Positions 1-7,902 of a stretch of 38,321 nucleotides of DNA are shown here, in pieces (the first letter of the stretch is position 1; each line of letters begins with the position of its first letter). Both the position numbers and the translations under genes were made by a program. Below the pieces are notes generated by a model. It saw only the letters and a program-made list of their open reading frames with translations. It had not been told where the DNA came from and searched no databases. This DNA comes from Fidelibacterota bacterium (lineage in GTDB: Bacteria; Fidelibacterota; Fidelibacteria; Fidelibacterales; Fidelibacteraceae): positions 1 to 38,321 of the forward strand of contig JAQVTR010000013.1 in assembly GCA_028699915.1 (NCBI GenBank), written 5' to 3'.

Positions 1-401
1 GGGAACGCAATGTGGAGATCCGGAATTATACCGTGATCTATGATGCGGTAGAGGACGTCCGTCTTGCACTGGAAGGTCTGCTGGAACCCGAAAAAGTACG
101 GGAAATCCTCGGCACTGCCGAGGTGCGCCAGCTGATCTCCATTTCACGGATCGGAGTGATCGCAGGTTCCACGGTTCTGAGCGGCGTGATGAAACGCAAT
201 ACCACCATCCGCATCATTCGTGATAAAGAAGAGATTTTTAAAGGCTATCTGACCTCACTCAAACGTTTCAAAGACGACGTAAAAGAGGTTGCCGAAGGCT
301 ATGAGTGCGGTATTTACATCGATTCCTTTGTGGATTTCCGCGAGGGCGACATTATTGAGAGCTATACGGAAAAAGCCATCAAACGGAAACTGGGGAAATA
401 A
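1..401 (+). CDS. infB: Translation initiation factor IF-2, C-terminal end (partial)
   Basis: The reading frame is open from the left edge (codons in phase with base 3) and ends in TAA at 399-401, so this is the last ~133 residues of a longer protein. IF-2 is the GTPase that places initiator fMet-tRNA on the 30S ribosome. The fragment matches the conserved C-terminal part of the family: a YTVIYDAVEDVRLALEGLL stretch, then AEVRQLISISRIGVIAGS, then SLKRFKDDVKEVAEGYECGI and a GDIIESYTEKA ending. This covers the end of domain 3 and the fMet-tRNA-binding C2 domain. rbfA starts 3 bases downstream, the common infB-rbfA-truB order. An internal GTG at 12 could be mistaken for a start, but homology runs through it to the window edge. 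Confidence 0.95.
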   Translation, partial: ERNVEIRNYTVIYDAVEDVRLALEGLLEPEKVREILGTAEVRQLISISRIGVIAGSTVLSGVMKRNTTIRIIRDKEEIFKGYLTSLKRFKDDVKEVAEGYECGIYIDSFVDFREGDIIESYTEKAIKRKLGK

Positions 402-404
402 GGC

Positions 405-743
405 ATGCGCTCCAGAACAGAACGGCTTTCGAGAGAGATCCGGCGCACGGTTGGGGACCTGCTGGTTCACGCCGCGCCCCGGGAATGCAGTCACGTCATG
501 CTGACGGTCTCGCAGGTCGAAATGACCCCGGATTTGAAAGAAGCGAGGATCTATATAAGCGTCTATCCCGGCGATGAGACGGTTCGCGGGAAATGCCTGA
601 AGGTCCTGAAAGAATATAAGGGGCGGATTCGCCTTGAGATCGGGAACAAGGTCAAAATGCGCTTTGTCCCGGAAGTAAAATTGTTTATTGACAACAGTCT
701 GGATCAAGTTGAAAGAGTTAATACCCTTTTGCGAGATATCTGA
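405..743 (+). CDS. rbfA: Ribosome-binding factor A
   Basis: Encodes 112 residues, the usual size for RbfA, a KH-fold protein that binds 30S precursors and helps mature the 5' end of 16S rRNA. The N terminus (RTERLSREIRRTVGDLL) and the middle (MLTVSQVEMTPDLKEARIYISVY) are the family signature, followed by LEIGNKVKMRFVPEVKLFIDNSLD. The ATG lies 3 bases after the infB stop, with AAGG-type bases of the infB end acting as a weak ribosome site. The gene is in one operon with infB, truB, ribF, rpsO and pnp. The stop at 741-743 is 7 bases before the most likely truB start. Confidence 0.95.
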   Translation: MRSRTERLSREIRRTVGDLLVHAAPRECSHVMLTVSQVEMTPDLKEARIYISVYPGDETVRGKCLKVLKEYKGRIRLEIGNKVKMRFVPEVKLFIDNSLDQVERVNTLLRDI

Positions 744-750
744 TCCGGGA

Positions 751-1428
751 GTGATCACCGGCATAACCGTACCGCTGTATAAACCCGCGGGCTGGACATC
801 TTTTGATGTCGTCAATAAATGCAGACGCATTACGGGTTTTCGCAAGGTCGGTCACAGCGGAACGCTGGATCCTTTCGCAGAAGGATTGCTGATCCTGGGA
901 TTCGGCACGCACACACGGCGTCTGGGCCCTTATAAGGACCTGGACAAAGTGTACCGGGTTGACATACGGCTGGGCGCCGAGACCGATACGCAGGACAGGA
1001 CGGGCAGCATCATTGCGCAAAGCGGGCAGGGAACGCCACCGGACCTGCGTGCGATTGAAGACCTTTTGCCGCAATTCACGGGTATAATTAAACAGACCCC
1101 GCCCATGTACTCGGCAAAAAAGGTCAATGGCGAACGCCTGTACACCCTTGCACGCAAGGGAACGATCATTGAAAGAGAAGCGGTGCCGGTACGCATCGAG
1201 ACTATTACGATACTGGAATATGACTGGCCGCTTTTGCGCTGCCGTATCCGTTGCGGAAGCGGGACCTACATCCGCACGCTTGCGGCGGATATCGGTAGAG
1301 CCCTGGGCTGCGGTGCCTACGCCCTAGAACTGCTGCGCGAGCAGATCGGTCTCTGGGGCCTGAAAGAATGTCTGACACTGGATGAGTTTACGGAAGCATG
1401 GAAATCTATCAGAGAATCGATGCCATAA
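751..1428 (+). CDS. truB: tRNA pseudouridine-55 synthase
   Basis: TruB makes pseudouridine 55 in the T-loop of tRNAs. The catalytic motif GHSGTLDPFAEGLL is present with the nucleophilic Asp at about residue 40, preceded by the typical YKPAGWTSFDVVNK and followed by a PPMYSAKKVNGERLY motif and a CGSGTYIRTLAADIG segment. I chose GTG 751 because family members begin only a few residues before the KPAGWTS motif; a TTG at 688 would run far into rbfA. At 225 residues the protein is much shorter than the E. coli enzyme and lacks a C-terminal PUA-like domain, as in many Bacteroidetes-type TruB. The 3' end overlaps ribF by 31 bases, which suggests translational coupling. Confidence 0.93.
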   Translation: MITGITVPLYKPAGWTSFDVVNKCRRITGFRKVGHSGTLDPFAEGLLILGFGTHTRRLGPYKDLDKVYRVDIRLGAETDTQDRTGSIIAQSGQGTPPDLRAIEDLLPQFTGIIKQTPPMYSAKKVNGERLYTLARKGTIIEREAVPVRIETITILEYDWPLLRCRIRCGSGTYIRTLAADIGRALGCGAYALELLREQIGLWGLKECLTLDEFTEAWKSIRESMP

Positions 1429-2336
1429 AGGACCGGCCGGCGGTCGTACTTGCCATTGGCGCCTTTGACGGCGTTCACCGCGGTCACCGGGCGATCATTG
1501 CCAGAGTCTGCGAAGAAGCGCGGCGCAGGGGTGTAAAAAGCATGCTGATGACCTTCTCGCCGACGCCCAGGGAAATTCTGGGTAGCGAAAAAGAGATTGC
1601 ACTGATGAAAGCCGATGAAAAGATCGCAATGATACGCGATCTGAATGTTGACATGCTCTGCATCCGGGCTTTCAACCGGCATTTTTCCGGGATGAGCCGC
1701 GAAGCCTTTATGGCGCGTTTATTGAAATATCTGGATCTGAAAGCCCTGGTGGCCGGACCCGATCACCATATCGGGAAACGGCATGAAGGCGGTATTGCAT
1801 TTCTGCAGAATTATGCCCTCGAACATGCCTTTGATCTGCTGATCGTTCCCAAGAGCAGCGATGCCGGCGGGGAGATCAGCAGTCAGCGCATCCGTCAGGC
1901 CCTCAAACAGGGCCGTATTGAAGATGTGAATGCCATGCTGGGGTATTCCTACCGCATCTCCGGTACGGTGATCCCGGGCAAAAAACGCGGACGTAAACTG
2001 GGTTATCCGACCCTGAACGTCAAACCGCATCTGGAACGCTGCCTGATTCCCGCCTGCGGGGTCTATTGCGTACGGCTGACGCTGGACGGCAGGGAATATC
2101 CCGCGGTCTGCAATATCGGAACACGGCCCACCTTTGCGGAAAACGGCATTTCCCTGGAAGTGCATGCCATCGGAGTGCAGCTGGAGCAACAGTACGGGAA
2201 AACGCTTGAAATACATTTCGAACATTATGTTCGCGAAGAACGAAAATTCGATAAGGAAGCTGACTTGATCAGCCGGATTGGGAAAGATATTGAAACATGC
2301 AAAACATATTTGACGGAGGAAAAATGTCAAGTTTAA
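1398..2336 (+). CDS. ribF: Bifunctional riboflavin kinase / FAD synthetase
   Basis: The 312-residue protein phosphorylates riboflavin to FMN and adenylates FMN to FAD. The N-terminal nucleotidyltransferase domain carries [10 protein letters not shown] (His-x-Gly-His at 27-30) and an SSQRIRQAL segment near residue 157. The C-terminal flavokinase domain begins near residue 185 with [15 protein letters not shown] and contains [11 protein letters not shown] and NIGTRPTF. The length is normal for the fused enzyme. It overlaps truB at its 5' end and rpsO by 13 bases at its 3' end. The ribF-rpsO-pnp order is common in bacteria. Confidence 0.95.
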   Translation: MEIYQRIDAIKDRPAVVLAIGAFDGVHRGHRAIIARVCEEARRRGVKSMLMTFSPTPREILGSEKEIALMKADEKIAMIRDLNVDMLCIRAFNRHFSGMSREAFMARLLKYLDLKALVAGPDHHIGKRHEGGIAFLQNYALEHAFDLLIVPKSSDAGGEISSQRIRQALKQGRIEDVNAMLGYSYRISGTVIPGKKRGRKLGYPTLNVKPHLERCLIPACGVYCVRLTLDGREYPAVCNIGTRPTFAENGISLEVHAIGVQLEQQYGKTLEIHFEHYVREERKFDKEADLISRIGKDIETCKTYLTEEKCQV

Positions 2337-2596
2337 CAAAAGATCAAATCGCGGAACTGGTAAAAAAATTCGGTAAAGACGAAAAGGACAGTGGTGCGCC
2401 CGAAGTACAGGTCGCCATTTTAACAAAAAGGATCAGCGATCTGACCGAACATGTAAAAACGCATAAGAAAGATCACCACAACCGTCGTGGTCTTTCCAAG
2501 CTCGTCGGCCAGCGCCGCCGTCTGCTGCGTTATGTCCAGAACGAAGATTACAATCGTTACCTTGAATTAATCACGAAACTCGGATTAAGAAAGTAA
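2324..2596 (+). CDS. rpsO: 30S ribosomal protein S15
   Basis: Encodes 90 residues, the normal S15 length. S15 binds the central domain of 16S rRNA. Visible family features are [23 protein letters not shown] at the N terminus and the basic [25 protein letters not shown] stretch. The ATG at 2324 follows a clear GGAGGA ribosome site with normal spacing and lies inside the last codons of ribF; an upstream in-frame ATG at 2297 is only ribF sequence read in another frame. The gene precedes pnp with a small hairpin between them. Confidence 0.96.
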   Translation: MSSLTKDQIAELVKKFGKDEKDSGAPEVQVAILTKRISDLTEHVKTHKKDHHNRRGLSKLVGQRRRLLRYVQNEDYNRYLELITKLGLRK

Positions 2597-2610
2597 CAAA
2601 ATTTAACAGT

Positions 2611-2629
2611 GCAGGATAAAAAGTCCTGC
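2611..2629 (+). promoter_or_regulatory. Intercistronic hairpin between rpsO and pnp
   Basis: GCAGGA (2611-2616) can pair with TCCTGC (2624-2629) around a 7-base loop. It sits 14 bases after the rpsO stop and 3 bases before the pnp ribosome site AAGGAG (2633-2638). There is no T-run, so it is not a factor-independent terminator. In E. coli the rpsO-pnp spacer holds structures used for RNase III cleavage and PNPase self-control; a similar role here is inference only. Confidence 0.45.
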
Positions 2630-2644
2630 CGTAAGGAGTATATT

Positions 2645-4813
2645 TTGATCATTAAAGAAAAAACCATTGCTGCAAAAACGATCAGCCTGGAAACGGGAAG
2701 AATTGCCAAGCAGGCGGATGGTGCTGTTCTTGCAAGGGTAGGCGACACCATGGTATTGGCGACCGTCGTATCCAACAAAACGATGAACGAGGGTCAGGAT
2801 TTTATCCCCCTGTCAGTGGAATTCCGCGAGAAATTTTATGCCAGCGGAAAGATCCCCGGCGGTTTTTTACGCCGTGAAGGCAGGCTCTCGGACCGGGAGA
2901 TCCTGGTTTCCCGCATCATCGACCGCCAGATTCGGCCCTTGTTGCCGAAGAACTGGTTCTATGAAACCCAGGTTATTGTGAACGTATTGTCCTATGACGG
3001 TGAAAACCAGCCGGATATGCTGGGTGCAGTTGCCGCTTCGGCTGCTTTGAGCATCTCGGATATTCCCTTTGAAGGGCCCATCGCATCCGTCCGCGCGGGA
3101 CGCGTGAACGGAGAGCTTATCATCAATCCCACCGCTCCGCAGATCGAAGAAAGCGATCTGGAGATCATTGTGGCGGGATCTGCCGATTCTATCGTGATGG
3201 TCGAAGGCGAAGCCAAGGAAATTTCGGAAGACGATTTGCTGGATGCGGTCAAAACCGGCCACAAGCAGATCGTTGAATTCATTGCACTGCAGAACGCGCT
3301 TGTTGAAGCCCTTCAGCCGCAGAAACGTGAAGCTCCTGCCGAAGAGGTCGATACGGCCTTTGTCGAAACCGTTCGCAAGAAGGTTGGCAATTCCATGCTG
3401 GATATTCTCTCAAAAACCCTAAAGCAGGAACGCGCAGAAGCCGAAGACGCCCTGGTTGAAGCGATCACGGCCGAGCTGGAAGAAAGCTATCCGGACTGCC
3501 TTGAAGCGGTGAAAAATATCGTGCATGAAATTCATAAGGAAGTGATCCGGGAAAAGATTCTCAGCGAAGGTGTTCGTGTTGACGGACGCAAGACGCAGGA
3601 GATCCGGAAAATTACACCCGAAGTGCAGGTTTTGCCGCGTGCACATGGTTCGGCTCTGTTCACCCGCGGCGAAACCCAGGCCTTGGTTACCACCACTCTG
3701 GGATCCGGACGCGATGCGCAGATGCTGGACAATATTGACGGCGATTCCGAAAAAGTCTACATGCTGCAGTATAACTTCCCGCCTTTCTGCACCGGAGAAG
3801 CCCGCATGATCCGCGGTGTCAGCCGCCGTGAAGTGGGGCACGGGAACCTCGCAGAACGTTCTTTGAAAACCGTTCTGCCAACTCCTGAAGAATTCCCTTA
3901 TACCATCCGCGTGGTGAGCGATATTATGGAATCCAACGGTTCTTCGTCAATGGCTTCCGTCTGCGGCGCCTGCCTTTCCCTGATGGACGCCGGCGTACCC
4001 ATTCGCAAAATGGTTAGCGGCATTGCCATGGGTCTGATCACGCAGGGTGACAAATTCGCCGTGCTTTCCGATATTCTTGGCGAAGAGGATCACTACGGAG
4101 ATATGGATTTTAAAGTGACCGGTACTCAGGACGGAGTTACGGCGATCCAGATGGACCTCAAGATCCTCGGACTGTCGTTTGACCGCATGAAGATCGCATT
4201 GAATCAGGCCCGCGAAGGCCGTCTCTTTATTCTGGACAAGATGCGCGAAGCGCTTTCCGAACCGCGTCCGGAACTGAGCAAATGGGCGCCGCGCATTACG
4301 ACCATGCGCATTGACGTCGACAAGATCGGCGCGGTGATCGGTCCCTCCGGAAAAGTGATCAAAGACATTATCGCCAAGACCGGCGTGGAGATCGATATCG
4401 ATCAGGACGGAACGGTGCATATCTTTACCATGGACGCCGCCAAAGCGGAAGAAGCCTGCGATATGATCCGTGCGCTGATCGCCGAACCCGAAGTGGGCAA
4501 GGTCTATGACGCAACCGTTACCCGTCTCATGGAATTTGGTGCCTTTGCGGAATTTATGCCGGGCAAGGAAGGCCTCATTCACATTGGTGAAATGCAGTGG
4601 GGCCGGACCAATTCGGTCAAGGATATCGTCAACGAAGGCGACAAGGTTAAGGTGAAACTCTTTGAGATCGACAGCCAGGGTAGAAACAACCTGAGCATGA
4701 AACGTCTTACCGAACCGCCCGAAGGCTATGTGGAACCTGAACGCAGGCCGCGTGACAACAACCGGAAACCGAATTTTTCCAAAGGTCGCCGCGATAATCA
4801 TCGTCGTAATTAA
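2645..4813 (+). CDS. pnp: Polyribonucleotide nucleotidyltransferase (PNPase)
   Basis: PNPase degrades RNA 3' to 5' by phosphorolysis and is often part of the degradosome. The 722-residue protein has the expected layout: a first RNase PH core (FREKFYASGKIPGGFLRREGR, DRQIRPLLP), an all-helical linker, a second RNase PH core (RVDGRKTQEIR, LFTRGETQALV, EVGHGNLAERSL, SDIMESNGSSSMASVCG), a KH domain with GPSG around residues 560-615, an S1 domain around 630-695 (EFGAFAEFMPGKEGLIHIGEM), and a basic Arg/Asn-rich tail. I chose TTG 2645 because AAGGAG lies 6 bases upstream and homology starts there. The stop shares one base with the ATG of the next gene. Confidence 0.96.
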   Translation: MIIKEKTIAAKTISLETGRIAKQADGAVLARVGDTMVLATVVSNKTMNEGQDFIPLSVEFREKFYASGKIPGGFLRREGRLSDREILVSRIIDRQIRPLLPKNWFYETQVIVNVLSYDGENQPDMLGAVAASAALSISDIPFEGPIASVRAGRVNGELIINPTAPQIEESDLEIIVAGSADSIVMVEGEAKEISEDDLLDAVKTGHKQIVEFIALQNALVEALQPQKREAPAEEVDTAFVETVRKKVGNSMLDILSKTLKQERAEAEDALVEAITAELEESYPDCLEAVKNIVHEIHKEVIREKILSEGVRVDGRKTQEIRKITPEVQVLPRAHGSALFTRGETQALVTTTLGSGRDAQMLDNIDGDSEKVYMLQYNFPPFCTGEARMIRGVSRREVGHGNLAERSLKTVLPTPEEFPYTIRVVSDIMESNGSSSMASVCGACLSLMDAGVPIRKMVSGIAMGLITQGDKFAVLSDILGEEDHYGDMDFKVTGTQDGVTAIQMDLKILGLSFDRMKIALNQAREGRLFILDKMREALSEPRPELSKWAPRITTMRIDVDKIGAVIGPSGKVIKDIIAKTGVEIDIDQDGTVHIFTMDAAKAEEACDMIRALIAEPEVGKVYDATVTRLMEFGAFAEFMPGKEGLIHIGEMQWGRTNSVKDIVNEGDKVKVKLFEIDSQGRNNLSMKRLTEPPEGYVEPERRPRDNNRKPNFSKGRRDNHRRN

Positions 4814-6051
4814 TGCTTTCGATCTATCATAAAACCGTTCTGAAAAACGGGTTAACAATCCTGACGCAACCGGTGGATTCTGTTCGATCGGTTGCGTTGG
4901 GCATTTTTATTGAAACCGGTGTGAACGATGAGAACGCAGCCAATAACGGTATCGCGCATTTTATCGAACACATGTCCTTTAAGGCCACCCAAAGCCGTTC
5001 CGCCTATGATATTGTCGAAGATATCGAGTCGCACGGCGGCCACGTCAACGCCTATACTTCGCGGGAAATGACGGCTTACTACGCCCGCATTCTTGACAGC
5101 GAACTGTACCCCGCGCTGGAAGTGCTGAGTGATATCGTGCTGCATTCCACGTATCCCCGCAGGGAGATCGAACGCGAGAAGACCGTGGTCGCGGAAGAGA
5201 TCCGCGATTCCCTGGATACCCCGCAGGATGTGGCAAACGATGCCTTTGCAGCACAGATGTTTCCCGCGCATCCCTACGGATACCCCATTCTCGGCAGCCT
5301 GGAAACGGTCAAATCGTTCAATTCCACGAGTATCCGGGAATTTGTGAGTCGCTTCTATGTGCCCGGCCGCATCATTGTCGCTGCAGCCGGTGCGGTTGAA
5401 CATGCGGGATTTGTCGAAAAGGTCGGAGCGCTTATGGGCGGGGTGGATAGAATTATAAGCCCGCATCACATTCCGCCCCTGACGGAAGCGGGAGAAAAGG
5501 AGCAGGTCGTTGAGCGGGATATCGCTCAGTGCCATTATATTATCGGTCGCCGTTCACTGGGTTACAGCGACGAACGCCGGCACAGTTACATGATCCTGAA
5601 CGCCGTTTTAAGCGCCGGCATGAGCTCACGGCTCTTTCACCATATCCGTGAACGCTACGGATTTGCTTACACCATCTTTTCCTTTATCGATGCTTTCAAG
5701 GACACCGGCCTCTTCGGCGTCTATACGGCTACAGACCGGAAGTATGTGAAAAAACTGCACGATCTTATCTGGATAGAGTTGAACAAACTGAAAGAAAGCG
5801 ATATCTCGGACACCGAGCTGAATAAGGTCAAAGCACAGGCAAAAGGATCGATGGTCATGGGGCTTGAAAGCATGCACAACCGCCTCGAGCGCATGGTGCA
5901 ACAGCATATCCGCTATGGAGAACTCATCAGTATCGACGAATCCCTGAAGCGTATTGAAGCTGTGAGTGCGGAGGACATCCGCAGGCTGGCAAACGAACTC
6001 TTTGACGAAAGCGCCTTTCGTTCCCTGCTGTTGAAACCGAAAGGAAAATAA
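4813..6051 (+). CDS. M16 family zinc peptidase (processing-peptidase-like)
   Basis: A 412-residue insulinase/M16 family protein of the single-unit type often found after pnp (the YmxG/MlpA position in Bacillus). The inverted zinc motif HFIEH is at residues 49-53, and the third zinc ligand Glu lies about 76 residues later in the VVAEEI segment near 128-129. The C-terminal half shows the second M16 domain with MSSRLFHHIRERYGFAYTIFSF. No signal peptide is visible, so it probably acts in the cytoplasm. The ATG overlaps the pnp stop by one base. The substrate is unknown. Confidence 0.9.
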   Translation: MLSIYHKTVLKNGLTILTQPVDSVRSVALGIFIETGVNDENAANNGIAHFIEHMSFKATQSRSAYDIVEDIESHGGHVNAYTSREMTAYYARILDSELYPALEVLSDIVLHSTYPRREIEREKTVVAEEIRDSLDTPQDVANDAFAAQMFPAHPYGYPILGSLETVKSFNSTSIREFVSRFYVPGRIIVAAAGAVEHAGFVEKVGALMGGVDRIISPHHIPPLTEAGEKEQVVERDIAQCHYIIGRRSLGYSDERRHSYMILNAVLSAGMSSRLFHHIRERYGFAYTIFSFIDAFKDTGLFGVYTATDRKYVKKLHDLIWIELNKLKESDISDTELNKVKAQAKGSMVMGLESMHNRLERMVQQHIRYGELISIDESLKRIEAVSAEDIRRLANELFDESAFRSLLLKPKGK

Positions 6052-6052
6052 A

Positions 6053-6808
6053 TTGAAACCTTACCCGGTTCTGGCATACCACAAGATATCCCGGCAGTGG
6101 GAATTGTCGTTCACAATGATGTATCCCCGCGCATTTACGGCTCAGATGCAGCACCTTGCCAAAAAAGGGTATAAAGGCTGCAGTCTGAAGGAATATCTTG
6201 CCAAACCGGAAGAAAACCGTTTTGTTCTGACCTTTGATGACGCTTACGAAAGCGTTTATCACTATGCCGCACCGGTTTTGGAAAAACTGGGCTTCCATGC
6301 AACCCTTTTTGTCCTGAATGCCTATATCGGGAAAGACAATGTCTGGGATTTCAGACCCGGCGACACCCATTCCCGCCACATGAGCGCCGCTCAGCTTTTG
6401 GAATTACAGGAAAAGGACTGGGAGATCGCTTCACACGGCGAGCGGCATCGGGTGCTGACCGGCATGAAAGACGATGAATTGAAATACGAGCTGGAACATT
6501 CCAAGGCCTCGCTCGAAGCGCTGACGGGCAGGGAGATCCCGACTTTCTGTTTTCCTTTCGGGGTCTATAACAGAAGGGTTGTCGACGCCGCCAGGCAAGC
6601 CGGATACCGGAATCTGGTCGGTTTTACGGGAGCTTCCCGTTACGGAGTGATCCCGCGTTCCGTTGTCTACCGCACGGTGGACAATTCTCGCAGCGTACTC
6701 CGCAAGATCCGCATCCGTTCCGCCTGCCACAGCTTTGAAAACTGCAAGGAACAGCTTTTCCATTCCTTTGCCTTTTTTACCCGTATTGCGCAAAAATTCA
6801 TGCATTGA
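6053..6808 (+). CDS. Polysaccharide deacetylase (NodB-type, CE4)
   Basis: A 251-residue protein with the CE4 deacetylase motifs: TFDD (Asp62, Asp63), the zinc-binding HGERH (His128, His132) and a CFPFGVYN segment near residue 165. Such enzymes remove acetyl groups from N-acetylated sugars in peptidoglycan or surface polysaccharide; the substrate here cannot be told. The start is TTG 6053, one base after the M16 peptidase stop, with AAAGGA upstream. No clear signal peptide is seen, which is unusual for a secreted deacetylase and suggests a cytoplasmic substrate or a non-classical start. It is the last gene of the long leftmost operon. Confidence 0.85.
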   Translation: MKPYPVLAYHKISRQWELSFTMMYPRAFTAQMQHLAKKGYKGCSLKEYLAKPEENRFVLTFDDAYESVYHYAAPVLEKLGFHATLFVLNAYIGKDNVWDFRPGDTHSRHMSAAQLLELQEKDWEIASHGERHRVLTGMKDDELKYELEHSKASLEALTGREIPTFCFPFGVYNRRVVDAARQAGYRNLVGFTGASRYGVIPRSVVYRTVDNSRSVLRKIRIRSACHSFENCKEQLFHSFAFFTRIAQKFMH

Positions 6809-6848
6809 TCCTCAATGTGATCATCCTGAGAAAAAGTATAAAAAATGC

Positions 6849-6878
6849 TTGAAAATAAGCTGATTAAAAGCGTATTTT
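6849..6878 (+). promoter_or_regulatory. Putative sigma-70-type promoter for the MerR gene
   Basis: TTGAAA at 6849-6854 and TATTTT at 6873-6878 are separated by 18 bases. They lie in an AT-rich spacer 25 bases before the regulator start and after the end of the pnp-deacetylase run. Confidence 0.45.
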
Positions 6879-6903
6879 TAAGCAATTAATAATGAGGCCT
6901 TCC

Positions 6904-7584
6904 ATGAAGTATACGGGTATCAGGAAATTATATTATTCGATCAGCGAGATCAGCGAAATGCTGGATATCAAACAATCGGTGATTCGCTACTGGGAATCGG
7001 AATTTAAAGACCTGAAACCGCAGAAGAACCGCGCAGGTAACCGAATTTATAAAAAAGAGGACATTGCCCTCATCCGGCTTATCCACTATTATGTCCATGG
7101 CAAACATCTCTCGATCCAGGAAGCGGCGGAAATGATCCGCTCTTTGCGGGAAGAAGGTCTCTACGAACGGAAACTGTCGGAGATCGCTCCCATGGAAGAG
7201 GAAGCAGCGGAAGCGGCCGCGGATGCAGCCGTTGAACCGCTCGAGGAAGAAGCGGAAGAAGAAATGACGGAAGCGGCGGAAGATAAAACCCAAGAAACGC
7301 CGCCGATATCGCAGGAGCCGGAAATTATTCCGCTACCCCTGCAGATGCAAGCTTCCGCTGCGGAACCGGAAGAACCGGAAGAAAATCTGCCTTTCCCCGG
7401 CGAAAGCGAAATCGCGGATGTGGAAAGCAGTCCTGAAACCGCTGTCGAAGCAGCTTCGGAAAACGCGGAACCCCGCAAGGCTGAAACGGATCCGGTCAAC
7501 AGCGAAATGCGGGAACTTCTGCAGAAAATAGCTTCCAATATCCGCGATGTCATTGCTATCCTGAACGAATCGCAAGAAGAATAA
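6904..7584 (+). CDS. MerR-family transcriptional regulator with acidic C-terminal region
   Basis: The first ~75 residues form a MerR-type winged helix-turn-helix (YYSISEISEMLDIKQSVIRYWESEF, then NRAGNRIYKKEDIALIRLIHYYV). Residues from about 90 to 185 are low-complexity, rich in Glu, Ala and Pro, and lack the Cys or aromatic effector-binding features of metal- or drug-sensing MerR proteins. The last ~25 residues look helical (EMRELLQKIASNIRDVIAIL). I chose ATG 6904 because GAGG sits 6 bases upstream; ATG 6892 overlaps that site. This domain pattern (HTH plus acidic linker) is common in FCB bacteria, where its targets are generally unknown. It stands alone with its own promoter. Confidence 0.85.
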   Translation: MKYTGIRKLYYSISEISEMLDIKQSVIRYWESEFKDLKPQKNRAGNRIYKKEDIALIRLIHYYVHGKHLSIQEAAEMIRSLREEGLYERKLSEIAPMEEEAAEAAADAAVEPLEEEAEEEMTEAAEDKTQETPPISQEPEIIPLPLQMQASAAEPEEPEENLPFPGESEIADVESSPETAVEAASENAEPRKAETDPVNSEMRELLQKIASNIRDVIAILNESQEE

Positions 7585-7696
7585 TCGCCCTTAAATAAAA
7601 AGATACATGGAAAACAGCCGGGTAGGGCCTGCGCTGACCATTTTGAGTCCCGGGTCCCGAATTTCCCTTTTATATCCGGAATCTTTTAAAAATGCG

Positions 7697-7725
7697 TTGC
7701 ATCGCGCTGATAAAAAGAATAAATT
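7697..7725 (+). promoter_or_regulatory. Promoter for tRNA-Pro
   Basis: TTGCAT (7697-7702) and TAAATT (7720-7725) are separated by exactly 17 bases and end 13 bases before the tRNA, a normal arrangement for a stand-alone tRNA gene. Confidence 0.6.
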
Positions 7726-7738
7726 AACCTGCTTTTTT

Positions 7739-7812
7739 CGGAGCGTAGCGCAGTCCGGTAGCGCACTTGAATGGGGTTCAAGGGGTCGCAGGTTCAAATC
7801 CTGTCGCTCCGA
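7739..7812 (+). tRNA. tRNA-Pro (anticodon GGG)
   Basis: A 74-base cloverleaf can be drawn. The acceptor CGGAGCG (7739-7745) pairs with CGCTCCG (7805-7811); the D-stem is GCGC/GCGC; the anticodon stem CTTGA/TCAAG encloses the loop ATGGGGT, so the anticodon is GGG (7773-7775). The T-arm GCAGG/CCTGT holds the loop TTCAAAT. The C1-G72 pair and A73 are the known identity elements of bacterial tRNA-Pro. The 3' CCA is not encoded (the next bases are CAG). Confidence 0.96.
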
Positions 7813-7817
7813 CAGCA

Positions 7818-7852
7818 AAACAGGAGGATCCTATATTCTCCTGTTTCATTTT
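7818..7852 (+). terminator. Terminator after tRNA-Pro
   Basis: AAACAGGAG (7818-7826) pairs with CTCCTGTTT (7838-7846), a perfect 9-bp stem, followed by CATTTT. It lies 5 bases after the tRNA and is well placed to end its transcript. Confidence 0.65.
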
Positions 7853-7902
7853 CCGCCGGGATTATTTACATTTGGTCGATGCAGATAAACACAAGGGGTA
7901 TT

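Noticed and set aside
3947-4858. Long open frame (303 codons) on the minus strand across the 3' half of pnp
   Set aside because: It is antisense to a well-conserved PNPase frame, has no recognisable family and no ribosome site; a codon-bias shadow.
7771-7902. Upstream extension of the amidase frame through the tRNA
   Set aside because: The frame crosses the 3' half of tRNA-Pro and its terminator; ATG 7903 with AAGGGG and a signal peptide is the better start.
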